A stretch of DNA of 64,000 nucleotides from Lunularia cruciata. Lineage: Eukaryota; Streptophyta; Marchantiopsida; Lunulariales; Lunulariaceae. Below the pieces are notes generated by a model that was given only the letters and a program-made list of their open reading frames with translations, did not search any database and had not been told where the DNA came from. Each line of letters begins with the position of its first letter. Within the stretch, counting starts at the first letter, position 1. Both the position numbers and the translations under genes were made by a program. Positions 22,560 to 33,799 of this stretch are shown piece after piece. The stretch is from the NCBI GenBank assembly GCA_948567375.1, contig OX419757.1:22562732-22626731 (forward strand), in the 5' to 3' direction.

Positions 22560-22725
22560 GGTTCCTGCAACACTCAATTGCAATGTCTACTTCAATACAG
22601 AGTCAATATGATCACTCTGGAAAGCGCATGAACTATTAGAACTACCGTTGGGACCTCAGAAGCTATCACTCCTTGATAGTACTACTTGCCAAAATTTCTA
22701 ACCACAAAATCTCTAAACATCACTT

Positions 22726-25669
22726 TTGGTGTCACGTTCTTGGAGAAGGGAGAAGTAGCTGAAGAAACCCAAGAAGTGATAGATGTCTTCTCTTCAATGC
22801 GCACAAAGAATGGCTACAAAATAGAGAGCTATAAGGATCCTATCAAGAGAGGGATTGTGAGTGCTCTAATGGAAATCTTGAAGCCGGAGAGAATGACTTA
22901 TGTGATGAAGCACCAAGCGATGTTCTTCCATAAGATGTTTGCAAGAGTGCCAATTAACTGGGCAAAGTGTCTTCATAGGAGGACAAGACAGATGGTGTGG
23001 AATATGTGGGACAATTCACCTCTACATTACATTGTACCATTTGCAGCCCATTTATATCTGGGGCTGAACTTGCTCAATGTGGCGGAGCAAAATAAGATGG
23101 TGTCCCATTTCCATCCCGACTTAAGAAGAGATGTCAATGAGGAGGAGCAGCAATACATTCTTCAGATCAAGAGTAGTGATGAGTACTATGCATAGATGGG
23201 GCAGAGTGTGCAGTTGGAAGTGAGCACTCTAAAGTCAAAGAAGAGGAATCAATGAGGAGAAGAAGAAGTAGAGAAAGAAAGACATCGGAAGGCTAGAAGG
23301 GTAAAACCGAGGAAAGAGCTGGTGGTAATCACGTCGTCGGAAGAAGAGTCGGAAGGAGAAGCCGAGTGCAAGTCCAAAGACTCGGAGAGGGAGGAAGAAC
23401 CTGAGTTCACGCTGCAAAGTGGAGACACAAGTAGTGATAGCAATGATGGAGTGGAGATGAAATCAGTACGCAAAGAAGAGGAAGCCAATATGGAGATGGG
23501 GGAGAAAGGTAAATTGAAACTAAAAGATGAAGTTCTAGAACAAGAGGAGAAAAGAGTTACAATTCAAAGGAGAGTTTGTTCTAGAAAAAAGGCAAAGTAT
23601 AGAGCGTGGCCAAGTAAGGTAAGAGAAGAGGTGCATGGAAGTTCTGGGAGCAAAGAATCCATTCCTATAAGGCGACTACGGCTTAGAAGGCAAGTGTTGA
23701 GTGAGGAAGAGGTGAAGAAGGAGACAAGTCCGTGAGTCAAAATGCATGCAAGTGAAGGAGTAGAGTATCTGCGGGAGGTTGTGTGCCCGTTGTTGGTGAA
23801 GTTAGAGCACCAGAAGAAGGAGATGCAGTCAAACTGTCCAAAGGTGAAGACTATATTGCAAGTGTTAGCTTGATTAGAAGAAGAGAACTTGGAGTTAAAG
23901 AAGAGTATAATCCAAGGTGAGGAGGAAAGGGAAGTACTACGAGTAGACACAATAGTACAAAATCAAGTGATCAAGAACTTGAAGAGCAAAGTGAGGAGAA
24001 GAGAGGAACTCATAGAGCAGAGTGACATAGGGAAAGGCAAGTAGCTGAGTATGAAATCTTGAAGCAGTAGTTTGTTGATTCGAGATTAGAAATTATCCAT
24101 GCTATGGCAAGAGAAGCAGAGAGGGAGCAATAGCTTGATAGAGTGATGGAGAGTGTAGAAGAGAAGAAGCAGCTCTAGAAAAGAGAGTTGATAGTGAGAT
24201 ATCGAGAGGAAGAAACGTTGAGAGAGTTACTTTGCAATCTGGAGGAGAAGATTATGCAAAAGGAGACGGAGAAGGAGATTGTGAAAGCTGAGTTTGAAGC
24301 AGAATTGGCAATGTACAGAGAAGATTGGCTTGCAGATCAAGAACGGGAGAGAAGAATGAGATTGGAGCAATGTAAGGAGATTGTGATCAAGATGAATGCA
24401 ATGTTGAGTACAGAAGCCAGCGTGCAAATTGAAGAAACAAGAGAGCATGAGTTGAAGTTGTTGGTGTAGGAGACAAGGAGGAGAAATGCAAAGGATAAAG
24501 GTTTGAATGCTTTACTTATCAATCTCACAACTTGTGTAGATAGAAAGATATTGGAAGTAGAAGACAATATTACAATTAGATTAGACTTAGTGAAATTAGA
24601 GATAGATAAACTTTAGAAGGATGTAAGAGCAAAACCCGAAGGAGATAACACAGGAGTGCAGATGACTTTGGAGTTACCATTGGAGATGTTAGAGAAGAGT
24701 GGGTTGGGAGATAAAGGATTAGAAGGATTACCCACTAGTGGAATTGCAGATCATGAAAGAAAATTGTTAGAATTGGTAGAAGATTTAGAAGTTGTGAAAC
24801 CCGAGGACAGAGTTGTGAGTGAAGTTACTTCAAGATTGAAAGCCGAGGAAGAAGTAGACATCGGATCGGATTAGTAATAGATTTTGAAATTTGAAGAGGC
24901 AGATATGAAGAGATGCATTGTCATTTTGGATCTACAGGTTGGAAGAGTTGTTAGGAAACGGTATAGTTGTTAGAACGGTCGTTTGCTTCACTATTTAAGA
25001 GTGGCATTCGCACTCATATGTTGTTCAGTGCTCATAATTTCTAAGAATGGATAAAGCAAAGTGTTGTGAAGCAGTGCTTGTCGTTTGAGCTTAATTCCAA
25101 GTATCAACTTTGTGTCTATGTTTGTGAGTGTTGGGAGAATTTTGAATTGCAAGTCAGTGTGCTTGTTGGATGTTGGATTCTACAGCCTTGATCTTCATTC
25201 TTTGTGTTTGATCTTGAGTGAAGTGCAATCGGAGCAATGCCTTGACAGATCTGAGAGGAATTGTAGTGTTGGTAGTATTCTGCATTTGTGAGTGTAGCAT
25301 GAAGTTGATGTGAAGCAATTTTGATTGAAGAAGTTGTGCCTTCAGTGGAGAGGTCAAACATAATTCTGAGGCAAAGTCATTTTGTAGTGAAGTGCCATTT
25401 TTGGGAGAGCTTGAATCATCACAATCAAGATTGTTTGGAAATATTTGATGGAGTTGTGATTAAGAAGTGTGAATTTGTGATAAGACTATGAGTCAGTGCT
25501 TGTTACTCTCTTCTGGGTATAGTTTCTACCTAAGAGATTAAAGACGCAACCAAGAAGAACTACATTGTTATTATTTGCTTTGTATTTGGACAATTTTGAC
25601 TCGTATCTCTTCGGGAACAAACTTTACTTATGTGATTACCACAAAAGTGATATTTGCCAGGTTGTCACA
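22726..25669 (+). repeat. 3' LTR of element C, second part, with LTR-ORF remnant
   Basis: It matches C's 5' LTR from about 2630 to 5468 and ends GTTGTCACA at 25669. GAGAG follows, which closes the target duplication of C. The LTR-ORF can be followed from about 22740 to its conserved stop at 24874. It is open for long runs (VPINWAKCLHRRTRQMVWN, HYIVPFAAHLYLGLNLL, REDWLADQERERR, LHELKLLV) between stops and frameshifts. Confidence 0.85.
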
Positions 25670-27182
25670 GAGAGTTAGCTACATAGAATTTGGAAGAAGA
25701 GAAATTGTGTGGTTTAGTCAAAGGAATAGATGTGCAACTCGGTCAGAGTGTAAAGGAGAAGGACCCTTTGAGTGCCAAGTTGGAAGATGAAGTAAAGATG
25801 TATCGTGAGGAATTGTTAGCAAAGAAAGAGAAGTTGCAAATGCCAAGGTAGGGGACAACTGACAAAGTAGTGGTGAGAGTGAAAGCAATGCTTGGAAGAA
25901 TGTCTGAGTGTCAATTGGAGGAATTGAGATTGCACAAGTTGAAGTTGTGAAGTTGTTGGTGCAAGAGACGAGGAAGAAATAAGAAAAAGACATCAAGTTG
26001 AATAAATTATTGATTTGCTTAAGAGATCAAGTAAATAGAAAGATGTTAGAAGTAGGAGACAATGTGTATCTCAAATTAGATTTAGTACATTCAGAGTTAG
26101 AGAGACTGCAGAGTAGTGTGAAGGGAGATAAGAAGTAGCAGATAAAGTAGCAAACATAGGAGTGCAAGTGTCTTTAGATCAGTTATTTGAGATAGTAGAG
26201 AGGAATGGGTCAGAAGATAAAGACATAGATAGCTTACCCATGGTATTAGTTACAAAAAGTAGTGAAGAAGTAATAGAATTGCTAGAAGGTGTAGAAGAAG
26301 AAGATAGACCCGAAGAAGGAGAAGTGATAGGAGGAACCTTGTGTTTGGAAGCCAAAGTCTAGGTAGACATCGGACCGGATTAGTAAACAATTTTGAGATT
26401 TGAAGAGGTAGATATGAAGAGGTGCATTGTCATTTTAGATCTGTAGGTTGGTAAAGTATTTGTAGAACTATATGTTAGTTAGAGCATTGTTGGAGGTGCT
26501 CAACCTATTTAAATGAGGCATTCACAATGTTCAATATTCATAATTTCTTGTTTCTTGAACATGTTGTTCAATGTTCATAATTTCTGAAGATACATAAAGC
26601 AATGTGCTGAGTTTAGTGCTTGTCACTTGAGCTTAATTCCAAGTATCAAGTTTGTGTGTGTATTTGTGAGTGTGTGGAGAATTTCAAAGTGAAAATCAGT
26701 GTGCTTGTTGGATTTTAGATTCTGTAGCCTTGATCTTCATTTTGTGTGTTTGATCTTGAGTGGAGTGCAATTGAGGCCATGCCTTGACAAATCTACAAGG
26801 AATTGTTGTGTTGGTAGTATTCTGCATTTGTGAGTGCAGGATAAGTTTGATGTGAAGCAATTTTGATCGAGAAAGTTGTGCCTTCAATGGAGGGGTGGAA
26901 CACAATTTTGAGGTGAAGTTGTTTTATAATGAAGTAGCAGTCTTTGGGAAAATCTGAATCATCACAATCAAGATTTTTTTGGATAGAATTTGATGAGATT
27001 GTGAGTCAATGCTTGTTACTCTACTTTGGGTGTAGTTTCTACCAAAGAGATTAAAGACAAAATCACAAAGAACTACACTGTTATTGTCTGTTTTGTATTT
27101 AACCATTTTTTACTCATACCTCTATGGGAACAAATTTTTAATTGCTGATTACCGCAAAAGTGATACTTGTTGGGTTGTCACA
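25670..27182 (+). repeat. 5' LTR of element F, second fragment
   Basis: It resumes F's LTR with GAGAGTTAGCT, exactly where 2205 left off. It runs through the coiled-coil end of the LTR-ORF (conserved stop at 26381-26383) and the conserved noncoding tail to GGTTGTCACA. A primer site follows at once. Confidence 0.85.
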
Positions 27183-27189
27183 TGATTTT

Positions 27190-27207
27190 TGGCACCACTG
27201 CCAGAGA
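27190..27207 (+). other. Primer binding site of element F
   Basis: TGGCACCACTGCCAGAGA, 8 bases after the LTR end. It resembles the tRNA-Asp complement TGGCGCCGTTGCCGGGGA, with changes different from those in C. Confidence 0.65.
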
Positions 27208-27261
27208 TACAAATCTCAGAAGTGGAAGAATAAAAAACTAAATCTCACACTGAGATTGCAA

Positions 27262-28382
27262 ACAATATGAATATCTGTGTTGAAAGAACAATGAGAGGAG
27301 AGAGCTCATAAAAAAATGTTGCTACGTGAAGAAGAAAACATCAGAAGAGTCCAACCACAATTGAAGCATCTAAAAAGGGGGCATTAGACCTATAGCATCT
27401 TTATGATGTTCAAGAAGCCTTGCAAGAACTCAGACAAAAGAAACATCAAAGTCAGGTAGCAAGGATACTTTACGTCTCTAACTTCCAAGAAGAAGAAAGA
27501 CTCCAATGGACAAACATATTTGTTGCGACCTAGTAAACCAAATTCTTCTAAAGCTATCAAGGAAATTGAATTTATCAAAGATTTATTCATGAGAAGACAA
27601 CACGAGTTTTAGCAGAAGAAGAATACTAACATCTATAACATACAATTCCTTGGTTGGCTCAAAGGAATCTTGTAGACAATTCAGAGGGTGTTGAACCTCT
27701 TACTCTAGCTTGGGTTGAAGTCAACATAACCAAAGAAGAAGAATTTGTCAAAAAAGACCTAACTTTGAACTTGAAAAACTAGAACTCGTGGGCTGACCAC
27801 ATGGCATCAATCCCAACCAGCTCCTTGGAGCCATCAAGTTCAATAGTATTGCAACTTGTTCCACAAAGCCAAAGAATGACTTTGTTACCCATTACCCAAC
27901 ATGCCTATCAAAAGTATAAGGAGATGGAACAAGATGAAGATCTTGACAAATTTATCAAAGAATTCAGGTCCTTTCCTTTGCCTACAAGGAACATGAATTT
28001 ATGGATTGTCTTCATATTTTCCCAAGTCTGCTCTAAAAGAAGGCTCCAAGTTGGTATACTCATGTAACCCAGAAGAGGTTCATTCTAGCTGATGGACAGA
28101 CTTGAGAAATAGCTTCTTGGAATGATTCTAAGAAGTCAATTATGACATGAGTGTCTTTGCGGCACTCAATGATTTGGACAAAGGGAGGAAGGAGAAGTTG
28201 AGAGACTACTGTGAGAGGTTCATGGCACTTTTCAATTGAGTTTCAAAGCAACCGGTGTAGTGGGTTACTCCGATGCCCAAGCCATCACTTGGTTCCTCCA
28301 AGGTTTATCACTAGAGATTTAGATCTTTTCCAAGGAGAGGAATGTAACTTTCCTAGACAAGGTACTCAAACATGTTGCCCGC
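27262..28382 (+). pseudogene. gag of element F, N-terminal part
   Basis: It aligns to gag of C and D. The start codon is changed to ATA at the aligned place. The regions LPITQHAYQKYKEMEQDEDL and AITWFLQGLSLE-type are recognisable, with several stops (key stops near 27290, 28060 and 28320). It is cut at KVLKHVAR by the 2.7-kb insertion and resumes at 31104. Confidence 0.7.
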
Positions 28383-31098
28383 TGTCATCGAGAAACTGAT
28401 TCACAGAGAGTTGGTGCCATTTGGTGAGCTCTAGAGTTTCCCTTTCTAATACTTAATATCAAGAGTTTATTTGTGTTACATGACACTCGGAACTCAACTT
28501 TGTGATACACCGACACATGACTTGTTTATGGAACTAGAATCTTGGGAATATTTATTTAGTGTCATTTGAGCAAGTAAATCTTGAGAGAGTATTTTTTCTA
28601 GTGGCATTTGAGCAAATAAGTCTCATGTGAGTATTTCAGTTAGTTTTTTGAGCAAAAGGATCTTGAGATTTTATTTGGGCCACTTTGAGCAAAAGAACAA
28701 TTTTAGCAAAAGAACACTTTTGGGAATTTCCCAAAAATGTTGGTTGGAAGTGTTTGATCTATGAAGTGAATTCTCAAAAAAGGCCTTGGAGAAGGCTGGA
28801 CAGAGAGTGGACAAAAAGGAAAATTTATCCCATAGGAGAGGAGACAAGAAAGTGATAGAGGTGTGACAGGTGGACAGGAAAATGAGAAGGAGAATTTTCA
28901 AGAGAGTTTCAGGGAAGTGGCAAGGGATTGGAAGGGAAAAGGTTTCCCAGGAGCTGAGTTTTAGACAATAAGAGTTTCCACAAGAGCAGTAGGGCTGAGA
29001 GAGACTTTTGAGAATTGGCAGGGGATTTTTGAAGGAGAAATGCTTCTCAAGACATAGGGTTTTACAGTGAGAATTTTCAAGAAGATCAGTAGGGCTGAGA
29101 GTGGAACTTTCGAGAAGTGGCAAGGGATTTGAAGGGGAAATGTTTCCCAAGAGCTGAGTTTTAGACAGCAGGAGTTTTGAGAAGATCAGTAGGACTGAGA
29201 GTGGAGTTTTGGGAATTGGCATGGGAATTTTGAAGGAGAAATGCTTCTCTGGACATGGGGTTTTATAGTGAGAATTTTGAGAAGATCAGTAGGGCTGGGA
29301 GTGAAGTTTTTGGGAAGTGGCAAGGGATTTGAAGGGAAAATGTTTCCTAGGAGCTGAGTTTTAGACAGCAGGAGTTTTTAGAAAATCAATAGGGTTGAGA
29401 GTGGAGTTTTTGGGAAGTGGCAAGGGATTTGAAGGGAAAATGTTTCCCAAGGGTGGAGTTTAGACAGTGAGGAGTTTCGGAAGATCAGTAGGGCTGGCAA
29501 GAAGTTTCTTGAATTGACATGGGTTTGAGGAGAAGTGTTTACAAGAGAACAGTGAGGGTTTCAGGGAGAAACACAAGAGGTGAGTGACACAATTTCAAGA
29601 GAAGAGAATGAAGTGGCTTGTGTTTTTCTTGGGAAAGGATGTGTGGAGTTTTGGGAGAAAACAGAAAAAGGGAGAGAGGAAGAAAAGGGAAATCAGGAGA
29701 TGTTGTTTTGGATAGAGCCCTGGACAGAGAAGATAGACAAAGGGGAAGGAAATTGGAATGGGAAAACTGGAGACTGTGGGTTGCAAAGAGATCTTTTGAG
29801 AGAAAAGGCCGAGAAAAAGAGAGAGAGAGGGTTAGAACTGTAAAGGAAGAAAGATCTGGGGAAAAACGAGGTCTGGACTGATCAGGGAGTTTGAAGGGGA
29901 GGGGAGTTTTCAAGCGTTTGTTGGCCGGGTCTGCAACAAGACATAGGAAGGAGAGAGAAATGCCTTGAGAGGCCTTTGGGCAGTGTTATGACCAGGGAGA
30001 GAAATTTTGAAATTGAAGGGCTGATGGGTGCGGATGTAGGAAGAACTTTCAAGGGGAAAAGCTGACATGTGACATGAATGACTGAGCAAATGCTGGCACA
30101 GGACTTTGAAAACGGAGAGTCAAAGATAGTTGTGCACTGAACTGCTGATAGAAGTTTTCTAAAAGGTGAGGTGCTTTGCAACAACAAAAAGAAAGCAAAG
30201 AGGGGAAGTATTTTGTGAATGGAGTCTGAAGGAAGAAGAGGACTGGTTCAAAGGAACAAGAGATTGGGGAATATATGAAGGGTTTTCTGAAAAGGGGAAA
30301 ATTGAGGAGCTAAGTGTGTAGAGACAGGGTTTTGCACAAAAAATGTGGCTGAAGTTGTTGGCAGTGATTGGAACAATTAAGAGGTCAAGAATTGATTTAT
30401 GTGAACAGGAGAGCTGAGGACGTTTCATGAAAGGATCTTTAGCTGAGAACAGAAACCTTTGCAAGGAAGCATTGATGGGAGTGCTGCTGGGAAGTGAAGG
30501 AAGAGGTCCAGAGCGTGAGTTGTCTTTACTGGTATCGGACAGAGTGTGTGTGAAAAGTGCCAACTGAAATGATTTTTTGTCATAATTTAGTGCAAACACT
30601 ATATGAACTAGAGTTGGTTGGCTTGTCCAAACTTGTGAACCTTGCAGCTGAAAATTTTATGAATGACAAATCCTAAGATGGAAGTGTGTTCAATCTGTGA
30701 CTAGCGTTGAGGAAGCTCCATTTTAGGAGCTCTCAGTCCGGCTAAATGAATGGTTTGATTCAATAGTTTGGGTGCCAGGTTGAGCTTGAATAGAATACTA
30801 TTTGTTGTTTGTTAAATTCCCAGCCATTTCTAGGAACCGTCGGGTCCAAAACCAAAGCTGAAACTGCATGAGCTAGCCAGTTCTGTGAAGGCCAAGGACA
30901 AACACAAACCCTCGAGGAATCCAACCTCAGGAAACAAAGAAAACCCCAAATTCTTATAGAGCTGAGATTTCCAACACACCAAGAATAGGAAGAGAATGTC
31001 AATCTACGAGAAACTCTAAATCAACTACAATAAAGGCAAACTGAGCACAAGCAGCCAGGTGCCTGGTGCACTCTCAAGGCCACACAAATTCCCCAACA
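28383..31098. mobile_element. 2.7-kb unclassified insertion in F gag
   Basis: It interrupts gag between CATGTTGCCCGC and ATGAGGC, which are adjacent in C and D. It starts TGTCATCGAG and ends CCCCAACA, so TG...CA ends as in an LTR. The flanks CCCGC and CCACC match at only 3 of 5 bases. It is purine-rich on the + strand, holds a roughly 100-bp tandem array and has no convincing coding frame. A solo LTR or a non-autonomous element fits best. Orientation is unknown. Confidence 0.5.
28912..29540 (+). repeat. Tandem array, period about 100 bp, two alternating variants
   Basis: Units begin GGGAAGTGGCAAGGG (type a) or GGGAATTGGCATGGG (type b) at 28912 a, 29010 b, 29112 a, 29211 b, 29312 a and 29412 a, with a partial b near 29508. 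All share AGAAGATCAGTAGGGCTGAG near their ends. The a-b alternation implies a dimer of about 200 bp as the older repeating unit. Confidence 0.8.
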
Positions 31099-31975
31099 CC
31101 ACCATGAGGCAGCCCAGTCTCATTCTTTGGGAAACCAAAGAAATAGGGAGAAGAAAAGCAAGAAGCCCAGACAAAGAACTTCTTGCAATACATCCCCTTC
31201 TTGGAAAGAATCCTCCAAATCTTCAAGTTCTTCTATGGAATCCAAAGAAGAATCAAAGCCAAGAAGAATATGAAAATTTAGGAGGAAAGAAGCCAATAAC
31301 ACCTCCGGAAAAAAGTGTAAAAAGATGGACAATAAGCTGGAGACTCTCAATAAATAGTTTGCAAGATTTCAAGATCCAGATGATTGGGGCAAAGGATCAA
31401 AGGAAGCCTCTTTCATTTGGTAGACCAAATGTCTAATGCATTGCGTGTGGCAAGTCAGGCCATGCAAATATGGAGTGCTTGACCCAAAATGCATTCTCCA
31501 TGCAACAAATTGATTGGGTCCCAGGTTGGGACCAAAGTGAGGAAGAAGAGGTAGTGTACCAAACCCAAGATGTACAGTGTCAAGCAAGCATGTTGTACCA
31601 AGGTCCAAGGTATGGACCAAGGGAGTACAACAACAATGATCCCCCACAAAGTCCACCAATGGGCGGCCAAAATAGGCCTTAAAATGTTGCACCAAGTGCT
31701 TGTTATAATTATGGCTTATGGGTCATTGGTCATCAAATTGCCCTCAACCGAGGCATCAAGTTGGGTATGTTCCACTTTGTGGAAATTGTAAAGGATCAGG
31801 CCACATTGGAAATCAGTGCTTGCAACCCCTAACCCAAAGCCACCAGTGAAGGATGTATAGACCCCAGCTGAGCGAGTTGCATTACAAGCAAAAGAGGATA
31901 CAAATGTGAATTGTATAACACTTGAGGAGGAGAGGCCTCAAGAAAGAGAGTCAGGCTTCTGAAGATGAATGACCT
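31099..31975 (+). pseudogene. gag of element F, C-terminal part
   Basis: It resumes with EAAQSHSLGNQRN and a Ser-rich linker. Zinc knuckles are partly kept: CGNCKGSGHIGNQC (about 31778-31819) is an intact CX2CX4HX4C, while the one before it lost its first Cys. Multiple frameshifts. It breaks near 31980, where the sequence jumps to the segment found after protease in C. Confidence 0.7.
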
Positions 31976-32149
31976 GACCTAGTTGGATGAGAGTTCCCCT
32001 CCTTGGGGAGACAACTTTTTCAAAAGATGAAGATAGAATCCAAAATTCATCATCTTTGTCTTCAGATGACTCTTAAGACAAAGTCCAAGTCAATTACTTG
32101 GAGTGCTATGAGGTAGAGGTCAAAGACAAAGACCCATACAACATTACCT

Positions 32150-33310
32150 TGGGTGAAATCCTTTTTGGAGGAAGGGGGTTTAACTGTAGTTTCACTTGAG
32201 TTAAGCCAAGTCATTCACGTTGAAGGAGTAATCAACCCCAATGACTGTCAAGACATTGTCTTGTCCAAAGGAAAAACTTTGAAGATTACAAAGACAATCA
32301 TTTTGGAGGAGTTTGTAGGATACACTGCCTTGTTTATAGAGTACCAAGATGTATTTGTCTGGTCTATTGATCAAATGCTAGGTATTCCGCATCAATTTGG
32401 AGAACATCGGCTTGATCTTGTTGCAGCTGCCGTTCTAGTTTGGCAAAGACAGTACCACCTAAACCCAAAGTACTCGCTTTTAGTGAAAGATGAAATTCAC
32501 AAGTACATAGGGACCAGAATAATTTTTCCCATCTTGAGCAATGAGTGGGTTTCCCTCATTGTCATTGTTCCAAAGAAGAAGATTGGGAAGATTTGAGTGT
32601 GCCAATATTTTTGCAAGCTGAATGCAATCACATGGAAGGATCATCCCTTGCCTTTCATTAATAGAATTTTGGACCAAGTAGTTGGTCATCCTTGCTATAG
32701 TTCCCTCGATGGATTTTCAAGCTATAATCAACTATCCATTTGAGAGGAGGACAAGAACATGACTACATTCACTACAAATTGGACCACTTTTGCTTAAAAT
32801 CAAATGCACTTTGGGTTTTGTAATGCTCCCACTACTTTCTAACGGATGATGAATGCAATCTTCAAAGATTTTCCATGCAAATTTGTTGAAGTCTTCATTG
32901 ATGATTTTTGTGTGTTTGGACAAAGAGAAGTACATTTGGATTACCTTTGCCAGACTTTTGAAAGGTGTCATTTTGTCTATTTGTCATTACACTTGGAGAA
33001 ATCCTTCTTTGCAATGAAGGAAGGAATTTTTTGGGGCATTGAGTGTCAAGCTGAGGTATTGAAGTTGATGTCAAGACGGGAAAAGTCATCTCAACTTTGG
33101 AATCCCCTAAAACATTTGGGAGTTGAGGAACTTCTTGGGACATGTCAGATACTACTACTCTTTGTATCAAACTACACTGTGCTTGCTGCACCATTAACAA
33201 AGCTTCTAAAGAAGTCCAAAGACTACTTGTGGGAAGCAGAACAAGAAAAAGTTTTCCAAGTATTGAAGAAGAAACTGGTTGAAGCACCAATTATGAAAGC
33301 CCTAAATTAG
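32150..33310 (+). pseudogene. Reverse transcriptase of element F
   Basis: It is open from about 32153 to 32596, then broken. Blocks: YHLNPKYSLLVKDEI, SNEWVSLIVIVPKKK, PLPFINRILDQVVGH, a damaged FSSYNQLSI, then a frame with FIDDFCVFGQ (catalytic Asp-Asp, about 32898) and LSLHLEKS. It aligns with C throughout. No protease precedes it: about 1 kb present in C (7530-8570) is absent here. Confidence 0.82.
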
Positions 33311-33680
33311 GATGCCCCTTTCCATGTGTATGTGAACACTTTGTCCATGGCAATTGGAGTCATCTTAAGTCAAAAGGATGAGAAAAAGAAGGATTACCTG
33401 ATTTACTATGCCACCCAAAAGCTTTCAGTTTCAAAAAAGAACTATTTGACAACAAAAAGAGAAGCACTTGGAATGGTGTACGCTTGCAAGAAGTTTTGCC
33501 ACTATTTGTTGGGATACAATTTTTTCTTCTATGTAGACCATCATGCTCTGCAACATTAGGTCAAGAAGGTGGATTTGTCAGGGCAAATTGCAAGATGGAT
33601 CTTGTTGTTACAAGAGTTCACATACATTGTACAAGTAAGGAGGAGAGCTTTGCATTCAAATGCAGACTTCCTATCTAGGT
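33180..33680 (+). pseudogene. RNase H of element F
   Basis: LTKLLKKSKDYLWEAEQEK leads in. It then reads FHVYVNTLSMAIGVILSQ with the first Asp changed to Asn, TKREALGMVYACKKFCHYLL with the catalytic Glu kept, and VDHHALQH. One stop lies near 33308. Confidence 0.75.
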
Positions 33681-33799
33681 TGGAAACTCAAGACCAAGAC
33701 ATGGAAGTTGATGATTGGTTTCTTGATGAAGAGTAATACCATTTTTAATTGCAATACAAAGTATAAGGTATGTGGCAAAATATTATTATTTGCATACTT

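Larger units (their letters stand above)
18543..22725 (-). mobile_element. Element B: decayed Ty3/gypsy element, minus strand
   Basis: On the minus strand the order is gag (22559 on), protease (21388), RT (20663), RNase H (20090), integrase zinc domain (19456), then an A-family LTR. The 5' LTR is absent; the right edge merges into C's 3' LTR near 22725. The integrase core and C-terminus are deleted between about 19170 and 19149. Confidence 0.8.
2206..25669 (+). mobile_element. Element C: Ty3/gypsy retrotransposon with giant LTRs, interrupted in its 3' LTR
   Basis: The order is 5' LTR (2206-5468), PBS, gag, protease, RT, RNase H, integrase, PPT, then a 3' LTR split into 11673-12370 and 22726-25669. 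Both outer edges are flanked by GAGAG. The pol order (RT, RNase H, integrase) is that of Ty3/gypsy, with no chromodomain after integrase. The PBS resembles the complement of tRNA-Asp, as in the Athila/Tat group, which is my tentative placement. About 10.3 kb of younger or rearranged DNA (12371-22725) sits in the 3' LTR. Roughly 170 bp of LTR is missing at that junction compared with element D. All frames are broken, so C cannot move on its own. Confidence 0.85.

Noticed and set aside
28860-29540. CRISPR-like regular repeats
   Set aside because: Units are directly adjacent, about 100 bp, diverged and without unique spacers, in a plant genome; this is a tandem repeat.
29539-29913. Long reverse-strand frame rich in Ser, Leu and Pro
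   Set aside because: It is the mirror of a purine-rich stretch, low in complexity, with no known motif and no conserved copy.
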